Shown here: positions 16,681-26,257 of the stretch, piece after piece
Layout: the number at the start of each line of letters is the position of its first letter
Numbering within the stretch: the stretch's first letter is position 1
Assembly (NCBI GenBank): GCA_016720595.1
Contig: JADKKI010000002.1
Location: forward strand, 248,001-312,000
From: Myxococcales bacterium
GTDB lineage: Bacteria > Myxococcota_A > Polyangia > Haliangiales > Haliangiaceae
Direction of reading: 5' to 3'
Length of the DNA: 64,000 nucleotides
Notes under the pieces: model-generated
What the model was told of the DNA's origin: nothing
Databases searched by the model: none
What the model saw: only the letters and a program-made list of their open reading frames with translations
Position numbers and translations under genes: made by a program

Positions 16681-17601
16681 TCACCGTACTCCGGATCCTG
16701 AACCAGCATCTGAACCCCGCCCAGCGCTGCCAGCCGACCCGGCCTTGAGCCCAGCGAGCGCTGTACAGGCCTCTGCGTCCTTCTGGTCGCATGCACGTGT
16801 CAACAGCTTGGTCCCGAGCGCCACGTCCTGAGCGACGCCCACGCCCTGTACGCGCATCGCTCCGAGCACGCGGCAGGCGATCGGATCGTTCGCCCGACAA
16901 CCGCGATCGAGCCATACGCTCGCCGCCGTGGTGCTGGTGGGGAGGCCTTTGCCCTCGAGATACGCCACGCCCATGTGCCGGCAGGCCACGCCATCACCGT
17001 CGTCGCAGCCCTTCTTGTAGTGCGGGACGGAGTCCTTGACCTGACCGCGCGCGAGGTCGAGATCGCCGGCGTTCGTGCACGCGTAGGGCGCCCCGCCCTG
17101 GCATGCGGTGTCGAGGAGCTTGGCCGCGCGGTCCTGATCGGCTGCCACACCGTGACCGTCGCGCAGCATGAGGCCGAGGTTCCTGCACGCGAGCTTGTAG
17201 CCGCCGTCGCAGGCCTTCTGGTAGAGGTCCACCCCCTTGGCGATGTCCTTCTCGACGCCGACGCCCTCGACGAGGGCGAGCGCGACCTGATTGCACGCGG
17301 CGAGGTTCCCACCGTTGCAGCTCTGCCCGAACAACGCGGTCGACCGGCGGAGGTCCTGCTTCACGCCGACGCCCTCCGTGTACATGATCGCCAGGCTGCG
17401 GCAGGCCTCGAGATCGCCGGCGACGCACTTCTTGTCGTAGCTCGCGGCGAGGGTCGCGGTGTCCAGCGTCGGAGATCCCGATCCGGATCCCGTTCCGGAT
17501 CCCGATCCGGATCCCGCGTCCTTGTTGCCACCACACCCGCTCGCGAGCACGCACGCGACGATCAAGGCTCGGTGAGCTGGCACGGCACGGCGTCGTATCA
17601 C
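16681..17601 (-). CDS. Sel1-repeat lipoprotein
   Basis: This 306-residue protein has an N-terminal signal ending in a lipobox (ACVLASGCG), a Gly-Ser linker and then six or more Sel1/TPR-like repeats. Each repeat carries paired cysteines spaced about eight apart (CVAGDLEAC, CNGGNLAAC, CDGGYKLAC and so on), suggesting disulfide-stapled helices outside the cytoplasm. The linker DNA is a short tandem repeat of GGATCCCGATCC type (17473-17516). Such proteins are protein-interaction scaffolds. The GTG start at 17601 overlaps the stop of the upstream membrane-protein gene by four bases, so they are co-transcribed. Confidence 0.88.
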   Translation of the reverse strand: MIRRRAVPAHRALIVACVLASGCGGNKDAGSGSGSGTGSGSGSPTLDTATLAASYDKKCVAGDLEACRSLAIMYTEGVGVKQDLRRSTALFGQSCNGGNLAACNQVALALVEGVGVEKDIAKGVDLYQKACDGGYKLACRNLGLMLRDGHGVAADQDRAAKLLDTACQGGAPYACTNAGDLDLARGQVKDSVPHYKKGCDDGDGVACRHMGVAYLEGKGLPTSTTAASVWLDRGCRANDPIACRVLGAMRVQGVGVAQDVALGTKLLTRACDQKDAEACTALAGLKAGSAGSAGRGSDAGSGSGVR

Positions 17602-19115
17602 AGGTCACCCACGAAGAACCGGACCCGCTCGTAGACGTGCTCCGTCTGCTGGAGCGACGCCTGGGGGAGCAGCGCGTACCCGACGAGGATCGCCGCGCCG
17701 ATCGCGAGTGCGATCGCGAGACCGCGCCAGTGCGCCGCCCGATACAGCGCCACCCCGAGCGAGCCCGCGCAGATCGCGAAGTACGGCAGCACGCCGAGGA
17801 CGCCCGTGATCCCGAGCGCCGAGCCCAGGCTCGGGACGACCAGATCATCGCCGAGCATGCGAAACGAGACCTCGACCAGCGGGTTCTTCAGGTTGTCGGG
17901 CCAGTACGGGAACGTCACCGTCGACACGCAATAGATCACGACCGCGACGACGATCGTGCTCGCTGCGATCCCGAGCACGATCGGCCGCGGCTTCCACGCC
18001 TGGAGCTGTGCGGCGACCAGCGGCAGCGTGAACGGCAGCATCGCGGTGATGTAGCGCGGGCCCACGCCCCACCCGCCGCGCCAGAAGTTGATCGACGAGA
18101 TGAACAGCACGTAGATCACGATCGCGGCCACCGCGGTCGCGACCACACCCCGCTCGCCCTTCTTGAACAGCGTCACCGCACCGGGCCCGGCGACCAGGAC
18201 CCACGGCATCAGCGTGATGAGGCCGTTGTCGGGCTGCAGCATCGAGCCCCAGAACGCCTCCCACCGCAGCTTCGTGATCCCGAGGAACCCCTGCTGGTGG
18301 AAGTTCGCGAACGTCGTCGACGCGTCGTAGCCCGTGCGGAACGGACGCCCGAAGGCGAGCGTGTGATAGGTCAGGAGGATCCCGATCGGGATCGCGGCAC
18401 CGAGCGCGGCCGCTCCGAGCAGCTTGGCGATCTCCGCCCGTGGCCAGCTCCGGATCCGGACGATCACGAGGACCGCGACCGGCACCGCGCCGAACACCGC
18501 CTGGTAGTCGACGAGCAGCGCCGCACCCGCGAGCGCCCCAGCCGCTCCCATCGCCAGCACACCGCGCTTTCGCTCCGTGACCTCGATCGCGAGGATCCAC
18601 GAGGAGCCCACGCAGACCGCGCCGAGCTGGTGCGAGAAGAACAGCACCGAGTACGTCATCGCCATCGAGCCGAGCGCGTAGCCGACGAGCACCAGGCGCC
18701 GCACGCCCGGATCAGGCGCGAACCGGGCCAGGAACCCCCACAGCAACCACAGAAACAGCAGCGTGGGCACCATGCCGGCGACGAACCGGCACAGCCACAG
18801 CGACGCCGCGAGCCCGGGCTCGCCCGCGACCAGCTTGACCGCCTCGTAGGCCGGCACCGCAAGCATCGACGACCCTGGCGCCTTGTTGGAGTACAGGTGA
18901 CCGAACGCTGGCGAGACATCGACGGTCGCGCCCCACCGGTTGACGCCGGTATCGATCTGGAACGTGTGCTCGTTCGCCATCGCCTGGGTCAGGTAGACCC
19001 GGGGCAGCTCGTTGGCGCTGCGGATCTTCGGGAAATACGGGAACACGTAGAGGTAGGCCGCGGCGATCGCGATCAGCCACCACGGAGCGCGGGCCAGAAG
19101 GTTCCTGACGGGCAC
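17598..19115 (-). CDS. Polytopic membrane protein, GT-C-like
   Basis: This protein of about 505 residues has roughly ten or more hydrophobic helices from WWLIAIAAAYLYVF near the N-terminus onward. The first extracytoplasmic loop contains RVYLTQAMANEHTFQIDTGV and YSNKAPGSSMLAVPAYEA, which resembles the layout of GT-C-type glycosyltransferases or mannosyltransferase-like proteins, although a DxD-type motif is not obvious. The GTG at 19115 is chosen because upstream codons are Arg-rich and would overlap the divergent gene at 19149. It forms a two-gene unit with the Sel1 lipoprotein downstream. Confidence 0.8.
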   Translation of the reverse strand: MPVRNLLARAPWWLIAIAAAYLYVFPYFPKIRSANELPRVYLTQAMANEHTFQIDTGVNRWGATVDVSPAFGHLYSNKAPGSSMLAVPAYEAVKLVAGEPGLAASLWLCRFVAGMVPTLLFLWLLWGFLARFAPDPGVRRLVLVGYALGSMAMTYSVLFFSHQLGAVCVGSSWILAIEVTERKRGVLAMGAAGALAGAALLVDYQAVFGAVPVAVLVIVRIRSWPRAEIAKLLGAAALGAAIPIGILLTYHTLAFGRPFRTGYDASTTFANFHQQGFLGITKLRWEAFWGSMLQPDNGLITLMPWVLVAGPGAVTLFKKGERGVVATAVAAIVIYVLFISSINFWRGGWGVGPRYITAMLPFTLPLVAAQLQAWKPRPIVLGIAASTIVVAVVIYCVSTVTFPYWPDNLKNPLVEVSFRMLGDDLVVPSLGSALGITGVLGVLPYFAICAGSLGVALYRAAHWRGLAIALAIGAAILVGYALLPQASLQQTEHVYERVRFFVGDL

Positions 19116-19148
19116 GTGTTCGAGGAACGTGATACCACCGGATCGTTC

Positions 19149-21911
19149 GTGTTGCCCTACCGCAGCGTGCGTGACGCCGCGATCGCCGATGTCGGGCGTG
19201 CGATCACGATGGCGCTCGGCGGCGCACTGGCGTTCGCGCCGATCGAGTACGCCCTCACGCTCTACACCTACGCCGGGCACAGCTCGCTCGCAGGCAAGGT
19301 CCAGCTCGCGGCCCTGGTCGCGACGCTGTCACTGGTGTTGTGGCTGGTGCTCGTGCTCGCCACTTCGGGCCTGCTGGTCGCCACCCGCCTGGTCCGGGCG
19401 CAGCTCACCGGCGACGGCCGCGATCCCGGCTGGTTCGTCGCCGCGCCTGTCGACGACGGGATCCGCACCGGGGTGCCGCGGGTGTGGGCCGCCGTGCTGA
19501 CCGCCGTGATCGCCGGCTTCCTGATCCAGCGCGGCGCGGTGTGGGCGATCCTCAACTACAAGGAGGCGCAGCTCACGGGCCTCCTGATCGGTGCGATGGG
19601 GATCGTCGCGATCGGTCTCGGCGCCCTGCTCTATCGTGCCTGCGTGGTGGCGGCCACCGTGGGCGCGCGGGCCCTCGCGCCCATGCTCCGTGGTGCCAAC
19701 CCCGTGGGGCGATGGCGCGCGGCGGGCTGCTCGCTCGCGGCGCTCGTCCTCGGAGCGCTCGCGGCCACGTGGTTCGCGCTCCCGCAGAGTCGCTCGGTCC
19801 TCCCGCTCCGGCTGGTGGGCTCCACGCTCGTGGTGCTCCTCGGGATGGGGTTCGGCGCGCTCGTCCATCCGCGCCTACCTCGGGTGCGCGCGCGCAGGAC
19901 CGCCTTGGCGATCGCGGCCGCGTCGACGGTGCTGTGCACCACGACGTTTCTGTGGTGGGGGGCCGACCTCGAGGCCAAGTACATGGCGATCACCGGCTCG
20001 CCCGCGCTCGACAAGCTGATCGGCGTGGTCCGCACCGCGAACGACTTCGATCGCGATGGGTTTGGCACCGTCCTCGGTGAGGCCGACTGCGCCCCGTTCG
20101 ATCCGGCCATCAATCGCGGGGCGATCGACAAGCCGGACGACGGCATCGATCAGAACTGCGACGGTCACGACTTCACGATGGCCTCGCTCGCGGTGCCCAA
20201 CACACCGACGATCCCGGTCCCGCCCGAGTTCCGGCGCCCCTGGAACATCCTGCTTCTCACGATCGATACGGTCCGCTACGACCACACCTCGTTCGGCGGC
20301 TACGGGACGGGGCCCCGTCAGCGAGACACCACGCCGCGGCTCGCCGAGCTGGTAAAGCGCTCGACGTCGTTCACCTGGACGCAGGCGCCGTCGGCCGGGA
20401 CCATGGCCTCGATCCCGGCGATCCTGACCTCGAAGTACTTCCACTCGGGCATCGCCCTCGACGAGACCAACCCGAAGGGCACGCCGCCCCGGATCAAGCC
20501 CGAGAACACCACACTGCCCGAGATCATGAAGCGCGGCGGGTACCACACCGGCGTGATCGGCTCGCACGACTGGTGGAACGATTGGGGGCTGCAGCAGGGC
20601 GTGGACGACTACGACAACTCGATCGGCAAGACACCCGATGCCTTCCGCGTGGCCGCCGACAAGGTCACCGATCACATCCTCGCGTGGGTCTCGCAGCAGC
20701 AGGGGCGCAAGTGGTTCATGTGGGCCCACTACATCGATCCCCACGGCCGCTACGTCGCGCACCCGGACGTCGTCGACTACGGCTCCAAGGACGAAGACCT
20801 CTATGACTCCGAGCTCAAGTGGACCGATCAGGAGGTGGGGCGCTTGCTCGACGAGCTCCGCCGGCTACCGAGCTTCCAGAACACGATCATCATCGTGACG
20901 AGCGATCACGGCGAGAGCATGGCCGAGCACTCGGTGCCGCTCGGGACGCACGGCACGGCGCTCTACCGCGAGCTCTTGCACGTGCCGATGATCTGGTACA
21001 TCCCCGACAACGTCGCCCGAGAGGTCGCCGGAACGACGACGAACCTCGACATCGTCCCGACGGTCGCGGAGCTGTGCGGGATCGACGTCCACGATCTCTC
21101 GTTCGAGGGAAAGAGCCTGGTCACCCAGCTGTTCTCGGGCCGCGCCGATCACGATCGGATCGTGTTCTCGGAGACCAACGCGCCTGGCAAGCAACGCGCC
21201 GCGATCAACGAGGACTGGAAGCTGATCTACTACGTCAACACCAACGTCTACGAGCTGTTCGATCTGAAGCAGGATCCGTGGGAGCACGCGAACCTCGCGA
21301 TGGCCAAGCCACCGGCGCTCGCGACGATGCAGGCGGCGCTGCAGAACTGGATGGATCGCGTGATGTACGCGCGCGATGCGAACTTCAACCAGGCCTACCG
21401 CTACCTCGCGGACGTGATCTCGAATGACCCACCCCCGGTGACGACCTCCGACCAGAGCCTCGCCGGCGGCGCGATCACCATCGCCGGGATCGGACCTGCC
21501 ATCGGCAAGCCGTTCGCCCCCGGCGCCCCGACCGACCTCCACGTCTATTTCACCGTGGTGCAGCCGACCACCCGGAACCTCAAGTTCCAGATCGTGCTGT
21601 GGCCCAAGACGGCGTCGATCACCGATCCGGTCCCTGGGGAGGCCATGCGCTCGGCGATTCGCAGCACGGCTGACGGGACCTTCCCGACCATGCGCTGGAA
21701 GGCCGGCGACCACGTCCGGGACCGGTTCACCGTGAGCATCCCCACGGCGTGGCACGGCGAGCTCGTGGTGGGCCTGGTCGCCGTGGACGCCGCGGGCTCG
21801 GATTCAGAGCACCCCACCGGCCAGACCCCCTCCAACGACCCCACCATCGCCATCCTCGGTGTCCTACCTCTGGTGCCCCCAGCGGGAAGCCCAGCGCCCT
21901 CCCCACCGTAG
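19149..21911 (+). CDS. TM-MopE motif-sulfatase-fold membrane protein (Thr nucleophile type)
   Basis: This protein of about 920 residues starts with five or so membrane helices (about 1-290). Next comes a MopE-like metal-binding segment (about 298-339, FDRDGFGTVLGEADC to DGIDQNCDGHD), then an alkaline-phosphatase-superfamily/sulfatase domain (from about 360, NILLLTIDTVRYDHTS). The formylglycine signature CxPSR is absent; T418 in AGTMASIPAIL takes the nucleophile position, as in phospho-transferases of the superfamily. Metal ligands IDTVR, TSDHGE and HGTALYRELLHVP are kept. The GTG at 19149 is the first start clear of the divergent gene; a GTG at 19167 and an ATG at 19209 are alternatives. Confidence 0.85.
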   Translation: MLPYRSVRDAAIADVGRAITMALGGALAFAPIEYALTLYTYAGHSSLAGKVQLAALVATLSLVLWLVLVLATSGLLVATRLVRAQLTGDGRDPGWFVAAPVDDGIRTGVPRVWAAVLTAVIAGFLIQRGAVWAILNYKEAQLTGLLIGAMGIVAIGLGALLYRACVVAATVGARALAPMLRGANPVGRWRAAGCSLAALVLGALAATWFALPQSRSVLPLRLVGSTLVVLLGMGFGALVHPRLPRVRARRTALAIAAASTVLCTTTFLWWGADLEAKYMAITGSPALDKLIGVVRTANDFDRDGFGTVLGEADCAPFDPAINRGAIDKPDDGIDQNCDGHDFTMASLAVPNTPTIPVPPEFRRPWNILLLTIDTVRYDHTSFGGYGTGPRQRDTTPRLAELVKRSTSFTWTQAPSAGTMASIPAILTSKYFHSGIALDETNPKGTPPRIKPENTTLPEIMKRGGYHTGVIGSHDWWNDWGLQQGVDDYDNSIGKTPDAFRVAADKVTDHILAWVSQQQGRKWFMWAHYIDPHGRYVAHPDVVDYGSKDEDLYDSELKWTDQEVGRLLDELRRLPSFQNTIIIVTSDHGESMAEHSVPLGTHGTALYRELLHVPMIWYIPDNVAREVAGTTTNLDIVPTVAELCGIDVHDLSFEGKSLVTQLFSGRADHDRIVFSETNAPGKQRAAINEDWKLIYYVNTNVYELFDLKQDPWEHANLAMAKPPALATMQAALQNWMDRVMYARDANFNQAYRYLADVISNDPPPVTTSDQSLAGGAITIAGIGPAIGKPFAPGAPTDLHVYFTVVQPTTRNLKFQIVLWPKTASITDPVPGEAMRSAIRSTADGTFPTMRWKAGDHVRDRFTVSIPTAWHGELVVGLVAVDAAGSDSEHPTGQTPSNDPTIAILGVLPLVPPAGSPAPSPP

Positions 21912-21923
21912 TAAGCTGTAGCC

Positions 21924-22670
21924 ATGCGGCCGATCTACAACCTCGCAAGCGTGTTCGCGGACCAGATCCGGACCGCGGAGACCGAGGGCAGCCGTGTCTA
22001 CGAGCCGCTGATCGGTCTCGTCACGGACAACAAGGACCCGAGCAAGCTCGGACGCGTCAAGGTCAAGCTGCCGATCCTCCACAAGGAGGAGTCCACGTTC
22101 TGGTGCCCGATCATCATGCTCGGTGCGGGCAAGAACCGCGGCTGGTTCTACATCCCGGAGCCCGATGACGAGGTGCTCGTGATGTTCGAGCACGGCGATC
22201 AGGATCACCCGCTGATCGTGGGTGCGCTGTGGAATGGCAAGGACAAGCCTGCCGACAAGAACCCTGGCTCGAACCCGCGCCGGCTGATCAAGTCCCGCGC
22301 TGGCTCGAAGATCACGTTCGATGACGAGAAAGAGCAGCTGATCATCGAGGACGGCACCGGCTGCGGGATCATCACGCTCGACGCGAAGGCCAACAAGATC
22401 ATCATCGAGGCCAAGAAGGGCGATGTCTGCTTCCAGTCGCCCAAGGGCGAGATGCAGGTGTTCGCCCAGGAAGCCGAGTTCACCGCGAAGCAGAACGTCG
22501 AGATCCACGCGGGCACCACGATGGCCTGGGGCACGGACGCCAAGGCGACGGTCAAGGGTCAGTCGGTCACGTGGTCCGGCTCGAAGTCGAACGACAACTG
22601 CGGCAGCTCGCAGATGCCCGCCGCACCCAGCCCGTCCCCGCAGGACGTCGCTGATCCGTACGGCTCGTAG
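21924..22670 (+). CDS. gp5/VgrG-like spike protein (phage baseplate V family)
   Basis: This 248-residue protein has an OB-fold baseplate-V domain (about 28-110). Diagnostic stretches are GLVTDNKDPSKLGRVKVKLP, FWCPIIMLGAG, GWFYIPEPDDEVLVMFEHGD and HPLIVGALWNGKD. It then has short repeating beta segments (IIEDGTGCGIITLDAKANK and onward) typical of the triple-stranded spike needle. Proteins of this type tip type VI secretion systems, contractile phages and extracellular injection particles. No sheath, tube, ClpV or PAAR gene is in the window. The C-terminus is a short Pro/Ser tail. It lies 12 bp after the sulfatase-fold gene. Confidence 0.85.
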   Translation: MRPIYNLASVFADQIRTAETEGSRVYEPLIGLVTDNKDPSKLGRVKVKLPILHKEESTFWCPIIMLGAGKNRGWFYIPEPDDEVLVMFEHGDQDHPLIVGALWNGKDKPADKNPGSNPRRLIKSRAGSKITFDDEKEQLIIEDGTGCGIITLDAKANKIIIEAKKGDVCFQSPKGEMQVFAQEAEFTAKQNVEIHAGTTMAWGTDAKATVKGQSVTWSGSKSNDNCGSSQMPAAPSPSPQDVADPYGS

Positions 22671-22732
22671 TCGCCCCGGCGCTGACGGCCTGGCTGGTCG
22701 CGACGCAGCGGCGCGAGCGGCCAGCCGATCGT

Positions 22733-24133
22733 CTACTGACCCATCGCGAACGAATCGCTCGACGGCGCCTTGGGGCCGTGCGGCTCCTTCACCGAGGCCG
22801 GCTTGGCGTCGGGCGACGGGTTCGTCCCGCGACGGATGTACTCGGTCACCGGCTTGTAGGTGACCGTCCACTTGTTGGTCTTCACGACCTTGCCGTCCTT
22901 GTAGAACCGGCGGAACCGTTCGAGCTTGTAGCCATCGAAGCCAGCCTGGTCGAGGCTGGTCTGATCGAGCGCGACCTCGTCGTCGAGGCGCTCTTCGGTG
23001 GTGAACGGGGAGGTCTCGATGACCTTGCGCTCGAACACGACCTTGTCGAACGGACGCTTGCGTCCGAGGATCTCGACCTTGGCCTCGCCATTCGCGACCA
23101 CGTAGCGCAGCGCGACCGGGAAGTCGTACGGGTTCTTCAGCTTGAGGTCGGTATCGGGCCACACCACGGTCGCGTCGAACCCGAGCGGCGTGTACGCGCT
23201 CGGGCGCGAGTGGTTCGTGGTCTTGACGATGTCGAGGCCGGCGAAGAACGCCGCGCCGAACAGCGTGGTCGAGATCTGGCAGGTGCCGCCCGCCAGGCCA
23301 TCGACCATCTCGCCGGCCGTGATCACGTGCGCGATCTTGTAGCCCATCTTCTGCGAGCGCTCGCCGACCGTGGCGTTGAACGACCACTCCTCGCCGGGCT
23401 TCATCACGTATCCGTTGACCTTGCTCGCGGCGAGCTTGAGGTTGAAGTTGCGATCGCGATCGGTGACCGGAAACTTGGTCTCGTAGTGACCGAGGACCTG
23501 CGAGATGTCGTCGATGCCGAGGTTCGCCTTCGTGACCGTCGCCGGCACCGGCACGTCGATCAGATCGATCGTCGCCGCGCCCTGGCGTGCGGCCGCCTCG
23601 ATCCGCGGCAGCGAGCCCCAGACATCGAGCCCCTGGCCCGGCGCATCGTTCTGGATCTGCTTCGCCTCGAGATCGAGGTACGCGTTGATCGGTGCGCGAT
23701 CGTAGGCCGCCTTCAGCTCGAGGAGCCGCGCGACCGCCTTGTCACGATCGAGGCGCACCGGGATCGAGCCCTTCGCGCCGAGCGTGGTGACCTCGGACGG
23801 TGACGACACGGGCGACCGACCCGCCTCATCGGGATCGACCTGAACGCCGAGCTCTGCCCAGGTCACCGCGACGGCGTGGCCTGCGAGCTTCACGCTGACC
23901 TTGCCGCCGAGGAATGCCTCGAGAGCGCCCGACGCGGTCACCGGCTTGCCCGCCGTGGCCTTCGCTGCTTCGGCGCCAGGCACTCGTTCCGTGGTCGCGG
24001 CCTGCGCGGAGCTCTTGGTGCCGAGCACGTAGTAGCCACCGATCAGGCCGGCGGCCACGACGAGCATGCCGCCGGCGAGGCCGAACAGAACGGCGCCATG
24101 TTGCTTTGCGCGAGTGCCAGTGGGCTTGGTCAT
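22733..24133 (-). CDS. VanW family membrane-anchored protein
   Basis: This 466-residue protein has a single N-terminal membrane anchor (about 12-34) and a large outside part. A PG_binding_4-like region (about 70-230) precedes the VanW domain, marked by NFNLKLAASKVNGYVMKPGE, GLAGGTCQISTTLFGAAFF and NHSRPSAYTPLGFDATV. VanW proteins accompany some vancomycin-resistance clusters and peptidoglycan enzymes, but their biochemical role is unknown. The ATG at 24133 has AGGAA just upstream and places the anchor correctly. The C-terminal 120 residues are extra relative to a minimal VanW. Confidence 0.88.
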   Translation of the reverse strand: MTKPTGTRAKQHGAVLFGLAGGMLVVAAGLIGGYYVLGTKSSAQAATTERVPGAEAAKATAGKPVTASGALEAFLGGKVSVKLAGHAVAVTWAELGVQVDPDEAGRSPVSSPSEVTTLGAKGSIPVRLDRDKAVARLLELKAAYDRAPINAYLDLEAKQIQNDAPGQGLDVWGSLPRIEAAARQGAATIDLIDVPVPATVTKANLGIDDISQVLGHYETKFPVTDRDRNFNLKLAASKVNGYVMKPGEEWSFNATVGERSQKMGYKIAHVITAGEMVDGLAGGTCQISTTLFGAAFFAGLDIVKTTNHSRPSAYTPLGFDATVVWPDTDLKLKNPYDFPVALRYVVANGEAKVEILGRKRPFDKVVFERKVIETSPFTTEERLDDEVALDQTSLDQAGFDGYKLERFRRFYKDGKVVKTNKWTVTYKPVTEYIRRGTNPSPDAKPASVKEPHGPKAPSSDSFAMGQ

Positions 24134-24312
24134 CGATTCCTTCCTCTTCTTATCACGAGAGGCAGCAGATCCAGGAGTTTGCAGCTCGCGGGCCACACTC
24201 GATCGCAGCGACCGGGCCGAGTTGGAAGGCGCGTGTCTGGGCGTCCACGTTCGCTGTGGCCGAGCGGACACGCCGGTTTGACAGGTGGGGTGCCAGGCTG
24301 CACCATGCACGG

Positions 24313-24504
24313 GTGAGCTCGCTCGTGCAGCGCAACAAGGTGGTTGCCAAGCGGAAAGGTGCGCTGGCCGTGGTAGCCGCTGGGGGCGCCGTCGCAGCCG
24401 GTGTCGTCATCGCGCCGGTCGCCGGGATCGTCGCCGCCGCGGGTGCCGTGTACCTGGGCTGGGACTGGCTGACGTTCCGGATCAAGAACGGCATGCGATT
24501 CTAG
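24313..24504 (+). CDS. Small hydrophobic membrane protein
   Basis: This 63-residue protein has a basic N-terminus (VQRNKVVAKRKG) and one long or two short membrane helices (VVAAGGAVAAGVVIAPVAG, then IVAAAGAVYLGWDWL). It begins at a GTG. A TTGACA at 24278-24283 with CACCAT 17 bp later (24301-24306) would start transcription almost at that GTG, so the message may be leaderless. The kinase gene starts 10 bp after its stop. No family is recognised; coding status rests on frame, context and hydrophobic pattern. Confidence 0.5.
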   Translation: MSSLVQRNKVVAKRKGALAVVAAGGAVAAGVVIAPVAGIVAAAGAVYLGWDWLTFRIKNGMRF

Positions 24505-24514
24505 CCAGCGGACC

Positions 24515-26188
24515 GTGACGACGACGGAGGGATTCGCAGCCGGGCTCGTCGGCATCGTCCTCGATGGGCGCTACCGCCTGGACGCCGTGCTCGGTGAAGG
24601 TGGCATGGGCTCGGTGTTCCGGGCGCAGCACCTCGAGATGGACCGCAAGGTCGCCATCAAGCTGCTGAAGCCCCACCTGACCACGGATGCGGGTGCGCTC
24701 CAGCGGTTCGCCCGTGAGGCAAGGGCGACGCTGAAGGTCGACTCCCCTCACGCCGTGAAGGTCCAGGACTTCGGCGTGACGCCGCAGAACGACTACTACA
24801 TGGTGCTCGAGTACCTCGACGGTCGCACCGTCCAGCGCGAGCTCGAGATCGACGGCCCGTTCGCGCCCGCGCGGGTGCTGCACATCGCGCAGCAGGCGCT
24901 CCACGCGCTCGGTGCCGCGCACCGCAGCGGGCTCGTTCACCGCGACATCAAGCCCGACAACATCCTGCTGATGCGCGTCGACGACGATCCGGACTACACG
25001 AAGCTGCTCGACTTCGGCGTCGCCAAGCTGATGGAGGGCGCCCCGACCTCGGATCGATCCCGGTTCGCACTGACCCAGGCCGGGATGGTGTTCGGGACGC
25101 CCGAGTTCATGTCGCCGGAGCAAGCCTGCGGGCATTCGCTCGATGGCCGCAGCGACCTCTACTCACTGGGCGCGACGATGTTCGCGATGCTCACCGGCTG
25201 CGCGCTGTTCGAAGGCAAGACCGCGATCGAGCTGCTCACCCATCACGCCCGCACGCCCCCTCCCCACCTGGCGGCTCTGGTGCCAGAGCTCGAGCAGTAC
25301 CCACGGCTCGACGACGTGCTCCAGAAGTGCCTCTCCAAGCATCGCGATCAGCGTCCGAAGACCGCCGAGGACATGGTGGCGCTCCTCGCTGACCTCGAGC
25401 TCTACGTCAGTCGCGGAGGGGCCGCGGCGCGCACCAACAAGGGCCTCAGATCGTCGCCCGAGGCAACGTCGCTGGCCTCGTCGTCGTTCGTGAAGGCACT
25501 GCCGCCCGAGCTCGTCGATCCCGGCGAGACGTTGCTGCCCGCGCAGCTCGTCGCCGCCGCCGCCGACGCGGTCGCCAGCGCCGCGGTCACTCTTCCCAGG
25601 CCACCGTCGCCGCCGTCGCCGTCGTCGTCGGGCGCGGTCGCCGCCCTCGGCGAGACCGGGCTCTCGCCGGCCCTGCAATCACGGCGCGGCCTCTACCTCA
25701 CCGTCGGCGCCTTGATCGTCGTCGCGATGATCGGGGTGACGATCGCGATCGCGATGAAGAAGTCGGGATCCGGCACCACCGCCGCGCCGGCCGATGCGGC
25801 GGTGATCGGCGCGATCGCCTCCGATGGCGGGGTCGCACCGCTCGATGCGCCCGTACCCTTCGATGCGTCCGTACCCGAGGACGCGGCCGGTCCCCGCGCC
25901 ATCGATGCAGGCACCGGGGGCACGCACGTGCAGCCTCCCCGCGTGAACCCCGCGGCGGAGCACCTGCGCGCCGCAGAGGATGCGCTCCGGCAAAACAACC
26001 GGCTGCGGCAGCTCGCGGAGGCCGACCTCGCACTGAAGGCGGATCCGCGCAACGTGCGGGCGAAGTATTTGCTCGCGGATGCCCTCATCAAGGGTGGTGA
26101 TCTCGACCGAGGTTGCGCGTACTTACGCGGGCTCGGGAGGAATCCACTGGCGACTGCCCGGGCCACGGCCGCGAACTGTCCACCATAG
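24515..26188 (+). CDS. PknB-type Ser/Thr protein kinase with TPR-like tail
   Basis: This 557-residue protein has a kinase domain (about 20-290), a Pro/Ser/Ala-rich linker, one membrane helix (about 391-412) and a helical extracytoplasmic tail that looks like a TPR pair. Catalytic residues are complete: GEGGMGSVF loop, K49 in VAIK, HRDIKPDN (142-149) with D144, DFG (166-168) and the GTPEFMSPEQA activation segment. The start is a GTG. It is followed after a short promoter-bearing gap by a pseudokinase gene. Confidence 0.93.
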   Translation: MTTTEGFAAGLVGIVLDGRYRLDAVLGEGGMGSVFRAQHLEMDRKVAIKLLKPHLTTDAGALQRFAREARATLKVDSPHAVKVQDFGVTPQNDYYMVLEYLDGRTVQRELEIDGPFAPARVLHIAQQALHALGAAHRSGLVHRDIKPDNILLMRVDDDPDYTKLLDFGVAKLMEGAPTSDRSRFALTQAGMVFGTPEFMSPEQACGHSLDGRSDLYSLGATMFAMLTGCALFEGKTAIELLTHHARTPPPHLAALVPELEQYPRLDDVLQKCLSKHRDQRPKTAEDMVALLADLELYVSRGGAAARTNKGLRSSPEATSLASSSFVKALPPELVDPGETLLPAQLVAAAADAVASAAVTLPRPPSPPSPSSSGAVAALGETGLSPALQSRRGLYLTVGALIVVAMIGVTIAIAMKKSGSGTTAAPADAAVIGAIASDGGVAPLDAPVPFDASVPEDAAGPRAIDAGTGGTHVQPPRVNPAAEHLRAAEDALRQNNRLRQLAEADLALKADPRNVRAKYLLADALIKGGDLDRGCAYLRGLGRNPLATARATAANCPP

Positions 26189-26199
26189 GGCTGGGCCGA

Positions 26200-26228
26200 T
26201 TGATTCCCAGGGGGCCCACCCCTATTCT
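26200..26228 (+). promoter_or_regulatory. Putative promoter of the pseudokinase-HD phosphodiesterase unit
   Basis: TTGATT (26200-26205) and TATTCT (26223-26228) are separated by exactly 17 bp and lie 30 bp before the ATG at 26258. Each hexamer matches four of six sigma-70 consensus bases, which is good in such GC-rich DNA. It would drive the four genes up to 34346. Confidence 0.4.
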
Positions 26229-26257
26229 AGCGGTCTGGCAATGGGGGCTGCTCGTCG

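Noticed and set aside
17473..17516. GGATCCCGATCC repeats as an attachment or recombination site
   Set aside because: They encode the Gly-Ser linker of the Sel1 lipoprotein in frame; no integrase or flanking repeat is seen.
17637..19148. A long open frame antisense to the membrane-protein gene, in frame with the sulfatase-fold gene at 19149
   Set aside because: Its translation is Arg/His/Asp-rich low-complexity text typical of the opposite strand of a GC-rich gene. The real membrane-protein gene covers the same DNA with a clear hydrophobic pattern.
21924..22670. Prophage remnant
   Set aside because: Only one spike-like gene is present, with host-like composition and no integrase, capsid or tail genes.
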